This document shows positions 28,867 to 37,837 of a DNA stretch of 64,000 nucleotides, piece after piece. Each line of letters begins with the position of its first letter. The first letter of the stretch is position 1. The stretch covers positions 976,792 to 1,040,791 of the forward strand of contig NZ_KB849717.1 in assembly GCF_000368825.1 (NCBI RefSeq). The letters run 5' to 3'. Made by a program: the position numbers and the translations under genes. The notes beneath the pieces are model-generated. The model ran no database searches, had not been told where the DNA came from, and worked only from the letters and a program-made list of their open reading frames with translations. This stretch comes from Acinetobacter ursingii DSM 16037 = CIP 107286. GTDB lineage: Bacteria > Pseudomonadota > Gammaproteobacteria > Pseudomonadales > Moraxellaceae.

Positions 28867-29965
28867 TAATCCATTTCTGTCTAATCTTATGATTTAAAGG
28901 CGTAGAATAATATTTTTCAATTAACCAACTGAGTGCAAATGTGGTCACTAAAAAGATTAGCAGCAACATGATTTTCTGATCGGGCAAAGTGGTTTTAGGA
29001 AAATACAAAACTTTGATCAATCCCAAAATAATCAGATGAAATAAATACATTTCATAACTTCGCTGTCCAATCCACACCATAACTTTTGAAAGAATAGAAA
29101 GATGATGAGCTTGTGATTGTTGAGCAAAACAGAAAATCAAGATTGCTGTTAATAACGCAAATACAGTCACACTCCATGTACTCACTTCTTTGATGGGAGC
29201 ATAGAGATATAACATGCTCATCAAAAAAATCGACACAGGAATTATCCATTTCATCTGGACAGCTTGGATCGAAAATTTCTGGGCAAACAAAGCCGTCAAA
29301 CAGCCAATCGCAATGCCATCAAAACTGGAGAAATAATGATAAAGATATGCCCCACTTTCTTCACCATAATGCAGTGAACGGAAATATGGTGCATAGGCAA
29401 CAATCAATACAAGAAATAAAACAAAGGCTTTGCCTCTAGCCAATGTTAAACATAACAATGGAAATGCGAGATAAAAAACCTCTTCAACCGACAATGACCA
29501 CAACACACCTAACGCATAGTTCACCCAGCCATATTCAATAATCAGGATATTCATCCAGAAGGTAAAGGCTGCAAAAACCGTCAAGCCATAAGGAACTTCA
29601 ATACCATTCGGTGTTTGGTTTAAAAATGGCTGGAGTCCTAGACATCCCAAAATGGTCATCATCACAACGAGCAGCACCAGACAAGGAATAATCCGTGCCA
29701 CACGGCGAATATAGAAATTTTTAAGTTGTATCTGCGCCAGGCTACCGTTTCTTTGTAAGGTATGTTGGGTAATTAAAAACCCCGAAATCACAAAAAACAT
29801 CGTCACACCATAATTACCATTTCGGGCAATCAAAGTACTTAAAGGCTCTCCAAACACTGAAACGCCTAGCCATGTATCATGTAACTTATAAGGAATATTA
29901 AAATGATGCAGTAACACCAAAAGAATAGAAACACCTCTTAAGATGTCAATTTTATAATTTCGCAT
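28844..29965 (-). CDS. Acyltransferase-3 family protein (OafA/YrhL-like)
   Basis: This roughly 373-residue inner-membrane protein has about ten hydrophobic helices. It begins with the family signature IDILRGVSILLVLLHHF, whose HH pair is the presumed acyl-transfer site. Further on, MFFVISGFLIT, RVARIIPCL and LWSLSVEEVFYLAFP are all typical of OafA-type O-acetyltransferases. Such enzymes acetylate cell-surface sugars or other carbohydrates, but the target is unknown here. No SGNH extension is present. ATG 29965 is used; a TTG nine bases upstream is an alternative, and neither has a clear ribosome site. It is convergent with hemJ and shares the terminator stem. Confidence 0.87.
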   Translation of the reverse strand: MRNYKIDILRGVSILLVLLHHFNIPYKLHDTWLGVSVFGEPLSTLIARNGNYGVTMFFVISGFLITQHTLQRNGSLAQIQLKNFYIRRVARIIPCLVLLVVMMTILGCLGLQPFLNQTPNGIEVPYGLTVFAAFTFWMNILIIEYGWVNYALGVLWSLSVEEVFYLAFPLLCLTLARGKAFVLFLVLIVAYAPYFRSLHYGEESGAYLYHYFSSFDGIAIGCLTALFAQKFSIQAVQMKWIIPVSIFLMSMLYLYAPIKEVSTWSVTVFALLTAILIFCFAQQSQAHHLSILSKVMVWIGQRSYEMYLFHLIILGLIKVLYFPKTTLPDQKIMLLLIFLVTTFALSWLIEKYYSTPLNHKIRQKWIRKKPQAN

Positions 29966-30037
29966 AAGTTTCAAATTGGTTCAGCCAACGGAATCATCCA
30001 TTGGGTCTAGCAAAAAATAGATCAACGGATTCTTTTT

Positions 30038-30367
30038 TTATTGGGTTGGATAGACTAAGAAGCCAAGTGCTTGCGCCTGAGCCAATTGTTTCTGATCGAT
30101 ACTAAATATTGCAACTTTACCATCTGACGCACCACACATCTGAGGTCGCATCATGCCATCATGTCCAACAGATTCGGCATAGACGTGGATATGTTTTGTC
30201 TGCAATTGTTGTTTCAATACTGAAATAGCCAAACCTTGCTGTTCACACTGTTTCCCTTGAAGTGATTTGGTCACCTGTACCCGCTTGCCAGAATCAGCGT
30301 TTGGAAATGCATGGCAAGCGGCCAAACCCGATATTAACACAGTGCTTAGGACTAAATTTTTCAACAT
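30038..30367 (-). CDS. Small putative lipoprotein
   Basis: This 109-residue protein has a lipoprotein-type signal ending LAAC, so Cys18 would be lipidated. The mature part is short, with three more cysteines, one near position 41 and one in RPQMCGASDG, so a disulfide is possible. I do not recognise a family. GGAG six bases before the ATG supports translation. It lies between the acyltransferase gene and the HAD phosphatase gene on the same strand, about 70 and 90 bases from them, without an obvious shared role. Confidence 0.7.
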   Translation of the reverse strand: MLKNLVLSTVLISGLAACHAFPNADSGKRVQVTKSLQGKQCEQQGLAISVLKQQLQTKHIHVYAESVGHDGMMRPQMCGASDGKVAIFSIDQKQLAQAQALGFLVYPTQ

Positions 30368-30457
30368 GAGTACTCCCTGATACTTATAACTTATTATTGG
30401 GACATCATCATAAAATAAAGTCTAACCAGATGCTGTTCAGATTTGGTATTTGTCTAT

Positions 30458-31111
30458 TCAGGTCAATAGATCAAGTAATTGCTTAAAACTTTTGATTTTA
30501 TATTTGGGCGCCGCCAAATTAAGTTCTTGTTCGGAACCATAACCATATTCTACTGCAACAGTTTCAATGCCATGACGACGTGCCCCCAAAATATCATGTT
30601 CACGATCCCCGACCATTAAACATTCAGCGGGATTTAATTGTTCTTTTTCGAGTATGTAGGCGATCAAATCGCCTTTATTGGTTCGTTCACCTGTCAGCTC
30701 ACTCCCATAAGGATGGGTGAAATATTGTAATAATTCAAAATGCTCTAAAATACGCACCGCATAGACATGCGGTTTTGCAGTGGCTAAATACAATTGATAA
30801 CCTTGATTTTTAAGTGTCTTCAAAGTCTCAATGACATCGGGATAGAGTTCGTTTTCAAATAACCCTGTCACTGCAAAACGCTCGCGATACCCTAATAAAG
30901 CCTGTTCAGCCAAATCATGAGTTACATCAACATTGATCAGTTTGGCGAGTGAAGCTTTCAGAGGCGGCCCAATGATCCAGTCAATATTTTCATGATCGGC
31001 AATTGGAAAGCCCACTTTATTTAAACCATAACGTGCTGAAGTGGTAATTCCGACTCTTGGGTCGGTCAATGTTCCATCTAAATCAATCAAAATATTTTTT
31101 ACTGCGTTCAC
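30458..31111 (-). CDS. HAD-family phosphatase, phosphoglycolate phosphatase-like
   Basis: This 217-residue haloacid-dehalogenase hydrolase has the nucleophile motif DLDGTLTD at residues 10-17. A helical cap follows (about 18-90), then motif II in the LYLATAKP segment. The acidic metal-binding motif is VGDREHDILGARRHGI (about 163-178). The overall sequence is of the Gph/PGPase type, a 5'-nucleotidase-like subgroup, but the substrate is not certain. The start is a GTG at 31111; there is no upstream ATG in frame. It is divergent from thiD across about 120 bases. Confidence 0.82.
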   Translation of the reverse strand: MNAVKNILIDLDGTLTDPRVGITTSARYGLNKVGFPIADHENIDWIIGPPLKASLAKLINVDVTHDLAEQALLGYRERFAVTGLFENELYPDVIETLKTLKNQGYQLYLATAKPHVYAVRILEHFELLQYFTHPYGSELTGERTNKGDLIAYILEKEQLNPAECLMVGDREHDILGARRHGIETVAVEYGYGSEQELNLAAPKYKIKSFKQLLDLLT

Positions 31112-31200
31112 AAATGATACTCAAATCAGCTACAGGCGAATTCCCATCAGAATCCGATTAAAAATAGGGTCGAGACTTTACTCAAACTTGCCTATACTAA

Positions 31201-31998
<798 letters not shown>

Positions 31999-32013
31999 AT
32001 TAATGCTCAATCA

Positions 32014-32036
32014 CAAGAAAGCTGGGTGCTTTCTTG
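32014..32036. terminator. Hairpin between thiD and the HxlR gene
   Basis: CAAGAAAGC and GCTTTCTTG pair around a TGGGT loop between two convergent genes. There is no proper U-run, so termination is uncertain. Confidence 0.45.
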
Positions 32037-32038
32037 TA

Positions 32039-32395
32039 TTACGGCTCTTGTCCAACCACATGATGTGACCATGCAGAAAGTGCATCCAACACAGGCTGAA
32101 AAGAATTGCCAAAATCAGTCAATTCATATACCACTTTTACAGGCGGTTTATCGCCATAAACCGTTCTGGAAATAAAGCCATCTTTTTCCAATTGTTTTAA
32201 TTGAAGACTTAGAGTCATTTCAGTTATGGTTGGCATTAATTGTTTAAGCTCACCAAAACGCTTCGCTCCATTTTGTAGATAGTAAAGAATCACGCCTTTC
32301 CATCGACCACCAATCAAATCCATCACCATGCTAATAGGACAGGGATAATTTTTTCCTTTAAAGCTGACTTCACAATTTTCGATGGGCTTCACCAT
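32039..32395 (-). CDS. HxlR-family transcriptional regulator
   Basis: This 118-residue winged-helix protein has the HxlR pattern. An N-terminal cysteine (Cys9) is followed by CPISMVMDLIGGRWKGVILY, the recognition helix region TEMTLSLQLKQLEKDGF, and the wing RTVYGDKPPVKVVYELT. These regulators often respond to oxidation or electrophiles and control a neighbouring reductase. The gene is divergent from an NAD(P)H-dependent reductase across 105 bases with an AT-rich spacer, which makes that reductase the likely target. Confidence 0.9.
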   Translation of the reverse strand: MVKPIENCEVSFKGKNYPCPISMVMDLIGGRWKGVILYYLQNGAKRFGELKQLMPTITEMTLSLQLKQLEKDGFISRTVYGDKPPVKVVYELTDFGNSFQPVLDALSAWSHHVVGQEP

Positions 32396-32500
32396 AGAAA
32401 CGCTCTCCTATCTATCCTGATAGTTATTGTACTGTAAAAATATATCACTAAAATAATTTTAGTTACTATCATTTTTATAGTTAAATTAAAGGCAATTTAT

Positions 32501-33046
32501 ATGACTCTTGTAATCCTCGCTCATCCAAATTTCGATCAATCTATCGCAAACAAAACGATTATTGAACAGCTCAGTCGAAATCACCCTAATCTAGAAATTA
32601 GAAATATTCATCAACTTTATCCAGATTATAAAATTGATATTGCAGCAGAACAGGCCGCGTTATTACGTCATGATCTGATTATCCTTCAATACCCGATGTA
32701 TTGGTTTAATATGCCAGCTATTCTTAAAATTTGGCTCGATAATGTTTTTAGTTACCAATTTGCTTATGGATCTGAGGGAGATAAACTCAAAAGTAAGCAG
32801 CTATTGATTAGCTTAACAGTCGGGCAACCTGAGAAAAATTTTATTCAGGAAAATGGAGACCATTTAATTGCTGACTTTTTACAAGCCCTGAAACATTCGG
32901 CCCAATATACACAAATGAAATATCATGAGCCGCATATTTTATATGAGGTTTCGACTGTATCTGGATTTACGCCAGAAACGATACATTTCAGGGCTCAAGC
33001 ACATGGACAGAAACTTATTCAGTTTATTCAAAATATTACTGTATAA
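32501..33046 (+). CDS. NAD(P)H-dependent quinone oxidoreductase-like flavoprotein (KefF/YwrO type)
   Basis: This 181-residue flavodoxin-fold protein begins with the FMN-binding pattern ILAHPNFDQS. It continues with HDLIILQYPMYWFNMPAILKIWLDNVF (given here as HDLIILQYPMYWF then PAILKIWLDNVF), typical of the NQO1/KefF family. Later, LTVGQPEKNF corresponds to the active-site glycine segment. It is expected to reduce quinones or other electrophiles using FMN and NAD(P)H. The divergent HxlR gene is the likely regulator. It ends at a strong terminator. Confidence 0.87.
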   Translation: MTLVILAHPNFDQSIANKTIIEQLSRNHPNLEIRNIHQLYPDYKIDIAAEQAALLRHDLIILQYPMYWFNMPAILKIWLDNVFSYQFAYGSEGDKLKSKQLLISLTVGQPEKNFIQENGDHLIADFLQALKHSAQYTQMKYHEPHILYEVSTVSGFTPETIHFRAQAHGQKLIQFIQNITV

Positions 33047-33048
33047 AA

Positions 33049-33091
33049 TAAAAAGCAGCGCAATATGATCCCTATGCGCTGCTTTTTATTT
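33049..33091 (+). terminator. Terminator after the reductase gene
   Basis: AAAAGCAGCGCA (33051-33062) and TGCGCTGCTTTT (33075-33086) form a 12-pair stem, followed by a T-rich stretch. The A-rich left side could also serve the convergent gene. Confidence 0.9.
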
Positions 33092-33102
33092 AGATGGCTT
33101 GT

Positions 33103-33570
33103 TTATTGCGGAATACGCAATACCTGACCTGGATAAATATCATCAGCATCCTTTAAAAGAGGCTTATTGGCTTCAAATATTTTATTGTACTGGTTTGGAT
33201 CACCATAATATTCTTTTGAAATTTTCGATAAATTATCGCCAGATTTCACCGTATAAAATTTACTTTCAGGTTCTGGCGTTTCAACCGTCATCTGATCATC
33301 CACTTTGGCAACATGATCAATATTTCCCACAGCCAATACAATTTTTTCCTTGTCTGCTTGGCTCTTGACCTTACCCTGAATCGTCGCCAAATCTGTGGTG
33401 CTGTTATAGTTCACCACCAAACCTTCTACAGGCAAACCTAAACTCTTAATATGCGCCAAAAGCTGATTTGCAATCTCTTGTGCTGTCGGTTCAGCAGGCG
33501 TTGCAGCGGGTTGTTCAGTTTTTGCCTGATTTTTCTTACCGATACCTTTTACGAAATCAAAAAGACCCAT
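33103..33570 (-). CDS. kbp: BON-LysM protein, potassium-binding Kbp/YgaU homologue
   Basis: This 155-residue cytoplasmic protein begins MGLFDFVKGIGKK. It has a BON domain (about 30-95, with VAKVDDQM at its end) and a C-terminal LysM domain (about 105-154, FYTVKSGDNLSKISKEYYGD to YPGQVLRIPQ). The match with E. coli YgaU (Kbp), which binds K+ and changes shape, is strong over the LysM half, including YNKIFEANKPLLK. A Pro/Ala/Glu-rich linker of about 15 residues near the start is longer than in E. coli. No signal peptide is present. It is a single gene, convergent with the reductase gene. Confidence 0.88.
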   Translation of the reverse strand: MGLFDFVKGIGKKNQAKTEQPAATPAEPTAQEIANQLLAHIKSLGLPVEGLVVNYNSTTDLATIQGKVKSQADKEKIVLAVGNIDHVAKVDDQMTVETPEPESKFYTVKSGDNLSKISKEYYGDPNQYNKIFEANKPLLKDADDIYPGQVLRIPQ

Positions 33571-33750
33571 GATTGTCTCCTGTAATGATTATTGTCATCA
33601 TGAAATAAATTTAAAGCCCTTATAGTTATACTCAAAAAATATCTCGATTTTGGTATATGTTCACTTCAATCAAGTAACAGTATGTAATTTATTTGACCAA
33701 ATTTTTTAGGATCAGTTGTTATTGAACAATTTAAATTTTAGCTCAGCCAT

Positions 33751-33777
33751 AAAAAAACCACCTTGCGGTGGCTTTTA
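33751..33777 (-). terminator. Terminator after acpP
   Basis: On the minus strand GCCACC and GGTGGT close a GCAA tetraloop (one G-U pair) and run into seven U. Confidence 0.88.
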
Positions 33778-33791
33778 TCAACACTGATTCA

Positions 33792-34028
33792 TTAACCTAA
33801 TTTCTTGGTTACATAATCAATTGCTGATTGAACAGTTGTGATTTCGTTAGAATCTTCATCAGGAATGGTGATGTCGAAGTCATTTTCGAAAGACATAACA
33901 AGTTCAACTAGATCAAGAGAGTCAGCGCCCAAATCATCCATGAAAGATGCTTCGTTTTTGATCTCTTCAACTTTCATACCAAGTTGTTCTGCAACTGCTT
34001 GCTTAACACGTTGTTCGATATCGCTCAC
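33792..34028 (-). CDS. acpP: Acyl carrier protein
   Basis: AcpP carries acyl chains on a phosphopantetheine arm. The start is a GTG at 34028, with AGGAG seven bases upstream, giving 78 residues as in E. coli. The upstream ATG at 34043 overlaps the ribosome site and would add five residues. The modified serine is S37 in [11 protein letters not shown]. The protein is strongly acidic and ends DYVTKKLG. It lies 85 bases after fabG and is followed by a strong terminator. It serves fatty-acid synthesis and also the BioC/BioH pathway encoded at 44-48 kb. Confidence 0.96.
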   Translation of the reverse strand: MSDIEQRVKQAVAEQLGMKVEEIKNEASFMDDLGADSLDLVELVMSFENDFDITIPDEDSNEITTVQSAIDYVTKKLG

Positions 34029-34113
34029 AGGAATTCTCCTCATTGCTTGTGGCGTTTTTAATTGCCGTTAGTTTAATTGAATATTGAATATTTTAAAAGT
34101 TTATCCATCAGCC

Positions 34114-34848
34114 TTAGGCCATGTATAAACCACCATTTACATGTAATACCGTACCAGTAATGTAACTTGCTTTATCTGAAGCGAGGAAACTTACTGCATT
34201 TGCGATATCTTGTGGTTCGCCAAGACGACCCAGCGCAACCTGATCACTCATTTTTTTACGAAGATCTTCGCTTAAGCTATCTGTCATTTCAGTTGCAATA
34301 AAACCGGGTGCAACACTGTTTACCGTAATCTGGCGACTACCCATTTCCTTGGCAAGACTGCGGCTAAATGCCTCAATACCTGCTTTGGCTGCTGAGTAGT
34401 TGGCTTGACCTGGATTCGCAAAGTGTGCAACCACTGAACTGACATTGATAATACGTCCAAAACGGGCTTTGGTCATGCCTTTTAGCACACGTTTCGATAA
34501 ACGATATACCGCTTTTAAATGAATATTTAAAATGTCGTCCCAGTCATCTTCTGACATACGCAATAATAAATTATCGCGTGTAATCCCTGCATTATTGACC
34601 AATACCAACACTGGGCCATAGTTTTGTTCGATGTTTGAAACAACGGCTTCAATCTGATCCAGATGACGAACATCCAATGCCAAACCTACACCCTGCTCAC
34701 CAAACTGCTCTGTTAACTTTTGAGCACCTGATTCACTCGTCGCTGTACCTACAACAAAAAAACCGTCTTGAAGAAGTTGCTGTGCAATTGCCGCGCCAAT
34801 ACCTCGGCTAGCACCTGTCACCAAAGCAACTTTACGTTGTTGTGTCAT
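34114..34848 (-). CDS. fabG: 3-oxoacyl-ACP reductase FabG
   Basis: FabG is the NADPH-dependent short-chain dehydrogenase that performs the first reduction of each fatty-acid elongation cycle. The 244-residue product has TGASRGIG at 11-18, NNAG at 85-88, and the catalytic set S138, Y151 and K155 (YSAAK). The C-terminus ITGTVLHVNGGLYM is typical. Its start codon overlaps the fabD stop by four bases (ATGA), so the two are translationally coupled. acpP follows. Confidence 0.96.
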   Translation of the reverse strand: MTQQRKVALVTGASRGIGAAIAQQLLQDGFFVVGTATSESGAQKLTEQFGEQGVGLALDVRHLDQIEAVVSNIEQNYGPVLVLVNNAGITRDNLLLRMSEDDWDDILNIHLKAVYRLSKRVLKGMTKARFGRIINVSSVVAHFANPGQANYSAAKAGIEAFSRSLAKEMGSRQITVNSVAPGFIATEMTDSLSEDLRKKMSDQVALGRLGEPQDIANAVSFLASDKASYITGTVLHVNGGLYMA

Positions 34849-35831
34849 GCAATTTTTCCTTCCGCCACTAAAACTGCGTTTAGGGCATCTTCCATACGAC
34901 CTTTGGTATCGATCGCAAATGCTTTTTCAATATTTGGCAAACGTTTCGCAAGGTTACTCAGCACTGTACCCGGACCACATTCCACCACATACTGAATCCC
35001 TTGATCTTGCAGGTATTGCATGGTGCGTGTCCATTGTACTGACTGATACAATTGAGCCGTGAGCGCCTGACGCAATTGAGCAACATCGGTGGCGATTGCC
35101 GCGTTGACATTTTGTATTACAGGTATATGAGGTAGCTCAATGGCAGTTTGTTCCAATGCTGCTGCGAATTGTTCAGCCGCAGGCTTCATCAATGAACAAT
35201 GTGACGGTACAGACACAGGTAAAGCAATGGCTTTACCTGATTGCTCTTTGGCAAGCGCCATGACATCATTCACCAATGCAGTCGAACCCGCGATCACCAC
35301 TTGCCCTTGTGCATTGTAATTTGCGGCTTCAACCGAACCCTGTCCAGATGCAGATACGCTTTGGCAGAGCTCTAGCACTTTCTCGTCAGGCAATCCTAAA
35401 ATTGCAGCCATGGCGCCTTGTCCTTGAGGTACAGCACTTTGCATCAATTTACCGCGTAAATTGACCAATTTCACTGCATCCGCAAGGCTTAATGCTTGTG
35501 CTGCAACCAATGCACTGTATTCACCCAGTGAATGTCCTGCCAAATATTTAGGTGCAATACCACTCAAATCTAGCCATACACGCCATAAAGCAATACTCGC
35601 AGTGAGCAATACAGGCTGAGTATTTTCAGTCTGATCAAGACCTTCACCACTTTGCGCAATCTGCCATAAATCAAAACCAATTGCTTCTGAAGCTTCAGCA
35701 AAAGTCTCTTGCACACCACTAAACTGTTCAGCAAGTTCAGCGAGCATGCCGACTTTTTGTGATCCCTGACCTGGGAACAAAAATGCAGTTTTGGTTGCTT
35801 GAGCCACTTGCTCGAGTCGTTTAGCAGACAT
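34845..35831 (-). CDS. fabD: Malonyl-CoA-ACP transacylase FabD
   Basis: FabD moves malonyl from CoA to ACP. The 328-residue product has FLFPGQGSQKVGM at about 18-30, the nucleophile S101 in GHSLGEYSALVA, and the catalytic histidine in VPSHCSLMKPA at about 210. AAGGA lies seven bases before the ATG. It opens the fabD-fabG-acpP run. In enterics plsX and fabH lie between rpmF and fabD; here rpmF directly precedes it, separated by a terminator, so plsX and fabH are missing from this cluster. Confidence 0.95.
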   Translation of the reverse strand: MSAKRLEQVAQATKTAFLFPGQGSQKVGMLAELAEQFSGVQETFAEASEAIGFDLWQIAQSGEGLDQTENTQPVLLTASIALWRVWLDLSGIAPKYLAGHSLGEYSALVAAQALSLADAVKLVNLRGKLMQSAVPQGQGAMAAILGLPDEKVLELCQSVSASGQGSVEAANYNAQGQVVIAGSTALVNDVMALAKEQSGKAIALPVSVPSHCSLMKPAAEQFAAALEQTAIELPHIPVIQNVNAAIATDVAQLRQALTAQLYQSVQWTRTMQYLQDQGIQYVVECGPGTVLSNLAKRLPNIEKAFAIDTKGRMEDALNAVLVAEGKIA

Positions 35832-35914
35832 ATAAAAATCCTTTACTTCGTCTTAGCTCGTTTCCGAGGCGGAAATTTAACACTTATTGAATCAATTGAT
35901 AATTGCGAAAAGCA

Positions 35915-35947
35915 ACAAAAAAAGGGAGCTTTCGCTCCCATTTTTTC
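35915..35947. terminator. Bidirectional-type terminator between rpmF and fabD
   Basis: GGGAGC and GCTCCC pair around TTTC (35924-35939), with seven A on one side and six T on the other. It should end the yceD-rpmF transcript before fabD. Confidence 0.85.
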
Positions 35948-35985
35948 TACACTTAAGCATCACGCTTTTATGCAAATTGGCTCAA

Positions 35986-36171
35986 TTATTCAGCATCAGC
36001 TGCTTTAGCGAATAATTGACGACCACGGTAAAAACCATCTTTAGTCACGTGGTGACGACGATGAGTTTCACCTGTAGTTTGGTCTACAGTTAATGCATTC
36101 TCGGTTAAAGCGTCATGTGAACGGCGCATGTCACGGCGAGAGCGACTTTTACGGTTTTGCTGAACGGCCAT
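35986..36171 (-). CDS. rpmF: 50S ribosomal protein L32
   Basis: This 61-residue, very basic ribosomal protein begins [20 protein letters not shown] after the initiator methionine, the conserved L32 N-terminus. It has no cysteine pairs, so it is the zinc-free form. [21 protein letters not shown] is split here as [10 protein letters not shown] and [11 protein letters not shown] good AAGGAG-like site precedes the ATG. It is preceded by yceD, the usual partner, and followed by a terminator. Confidence 0.95.
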   Translation of the reverse strand: MAVQQNRKSRSRRDMRRSHDALTENALTVDQTTGETHRRHHVTKDGFYRGRQLFAKAADAE

Positions 36172-36250
36172 GATGGCTCCTTACAAAGATCGAAAAAATG
36201 GATCAGAACAAATTCAGTTGTCTTAACTCAACATAATAACACAAATTGTG

Positions 36251-36811
36251 TTATGAATTAAGTTTGCCTTTCAAACCTGCCAAAACATCAAACGGATTAT
36301 CACGTTTTTCTTCGACAACATTCTCAACGGCTGGTTGATGTTTATGCTCACAAGACACATGCTTAGGAGATAAAGGCATCAACAATAACAGTTCATCTTC
36401 TATGAGTGACAGCAAATCAACAGTGGCAGGAGTGGAAAAATCACCCTTTGTTGAAGATTCACTTTCGCCCAAGACGATGAAATCAGCATCCTCATCCAAG
36501 CGCTCTATCAGTGACTCATCATCAACCAGTGCGAGACGGAAGTCTGAAACAAGAGGAATTTCCACAGGCTCCAGACAACGCTGACATTCCAGTGGAACTT
36601 TTGTTTCAACATGACCATCAAACCACACAACGCGATGATACGCATCCATTGATAGCTTACAGTCTATAGAGATCAATTGATCATTAATTGATCCAACAGC
36701 TTCACGAGCAATACGAGCAAAGCGAGACAATGGCAGTGTTCCTGACCATGTAAAGCCCTGTTCAGCCCATTTAAACGGCTCAATCTGTGCCGGAAAGGTA
36801 TTTGCTGACAT
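36251..36811 (-). CDS. yceD: YceD/DUF177 family protein (23S rRNA accumulation protein)
   Basis: YceD proteins are encoded with L32 in most bacteria and are implicated in 23S rRNA accumulation. With ATG 36811 the product has 186 residues, near the E. coli length of 173, and MSANTFPAQIEPFKW aligns with the E. coli N-terminus. The CxxC pair in LECQRCLEPVEIPL is at about 82-95 and the typical NPFDVLAGLKGKL is at the end. The frame is open further upstream to ATG 36856, but those 15 codons lie inside the MITE-like element that ends four bases before 36811. Neither start has a visible ribosome site, so expression may have been altered by the insertion. Confidence 0.88.
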   Translation of the reverse strand: MSANTFPAQIEPFKWAEQGFTWSGTLPLSRFARIAREAVGSINDQLISIDCKLSMDAYHRVVWFDGHVETKVPLECQRCLEPVEIPLVSDFRLALVDDESLIERLDEDADFIVLGESESSTKGDFSTPATVDLLSLIEDELLLLMPLSPKHVSCEHKHQPAVENVVEEKRDNPFDVLAGLKGKLNS

Positions 36812-36815
36812 AAGA

Positions 36816-37081
36816 GGGTCTGTTGACAGTTCAAATATAGTTGCGACAGTGGACATTTTTTAGAGGATACAAGGCACGAATTGCGCAATTTAGCCTTCTA
36901 AATAAGCAATACGTAACGCAGTAGCGTCAAAAAATGTTCCTGTCCCTACGGGTTGCTAGTAAAATTGCCCTATCCATCGTCATGAAACTTGTTAAGGGAA
37001 TCGCCATTAACTACGTTTCATTCCTCGTCTATGACAATTTTACTTTGCAACGCAAGTTACATTTGAACTGTCAGCAGACCC
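36816..37081. mobile_element. MITE-like element, 266 bp, with 24-base terminal inverted repeats
   Basis: The ends match in opposite orientation over 24 bases with two mismatches (36816-36839 and 37058-37081). Each arm reads GGGTCTG, then one variable base, then TGACAGTTCAAAT and a variable tail. No transposase is encoded. The interior has a 12-base palindrome (36879-36890) and a 98-base imperfect long hairpin (36953-37050). No target-site duplication is evident. It fills nearly the whole space between yceD and the divergent epmC and stops four bases from the yceD start. The family of the helper transposase is not known to me. Confidence 0.7.
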
Positions 37082-37174
37082 TGTGGGCGGCAATTCTACA
37101 AATTCATCGGTACTCTGTCAAAGATTAAGATACAATTTTGTACTAATTTAGACAGAACTCATGGTAACACAGCA

Positions 37175-37837
37175 ATGCACCTGTTGCAGCCGCAACCTGA
37201 AGTAACAACTTCATCACTTGTTAGCACCCATTCAACCCATCAGTCTGCCCTGTCGTCTAATACAGTGCAACTTTCACCGTGGCAAAGCCTACAAACAGAA
37301 CACGATCAGGTTGATTGGCTTATTTTACACTTTAATCACTGGTTTTCCCATCAAAATGTGACGTTGGTCAAAGGAGATTTTGAACCCGAATATTTTCCTG
37401 CGCAAAATCAAGCACCCGCTAGAATTCAGTTTGCTCATGGTTTTTTTAATAGCGCCTTACATGAAATTAGTCACTGGACGATTGCAGGGGCAAAACGACG
37501 TTTATTGCCTGATTTGGGCTATTGGTATGCGCCAGATGGTCGAACGCTTGAACAACAACAGCTTTTTGAACAAGTCGAAATTAAACCGCAAGCAATTGAG
37601 TGGTTCTTTGCTCAAGCTTTTGGTCGCAAATTTCGAGTATCTTTAGACAATTTAACAGGTGAAGGTGGCGACGGAACATCGTTTAAAGATCGTGTTTTTA
37701 CTCAGGTACAGGCTTATTTTTCAGGTGAAGCAAAACTACCATCTGATGCAGCGTATTTTATTCAATGTATTTGCAGCTGTACTCGTGACGGTAAAATTTT
37801 ACAATCTGATGAATTTAAACGTGAATTGCTTGATTAA
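37175..37837 (+). CDS. epmC: Elongation factor P hydroxylase EpmC
   Basis: EpmC (YfcM) hydroxylates the beta-lysylated lysine of EF-P, the last step of its modification. The 220-residue product matches the E. coli protein over LVKGDFEPEYFPAQ, RIQFAHGFFNSALHEISHW, AGAKRRLLPDLGYWYAPDGR and EVEIKPQAIEWFF-like segments. HEISHW supplies metal-binding histidines. About 45 N-terminal residues, low in complexity, are extra compared with E. coli. No clear ribosome site is seen. Its promoter region is occupied by the MITE-like element, which ends 93 bases upstream. epmA and epmB are not in the window. Confidence 0.87.
   Translation: MHLLQPQPEVTTSSLVSTHSTHQSALSSNTVQLSPWQSLQTEHDQVDWLILHFNHWFSHQNVTLVKGDFEPEYFPAQNQAPARIQFAHGFFNSALHEISHWTIAGAKRRLLPDLGYWYAPDGRTLEQQQLFEQVEIKPQAIEWFFAQAFGRKFRVSLDNLTGEGGDGTSFKDRVFTQVQAYFSGEAKLPSDAAYFIQCICSCTRDGKILQSDEFKRELLD

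Noticed and set aside
36934..37128. 64-codon frame inside the MITE-like element
   Set aside because: It runs through the long hairpin and the right terminal repeat, has no ribosome site, and shows no protein-like pattern.
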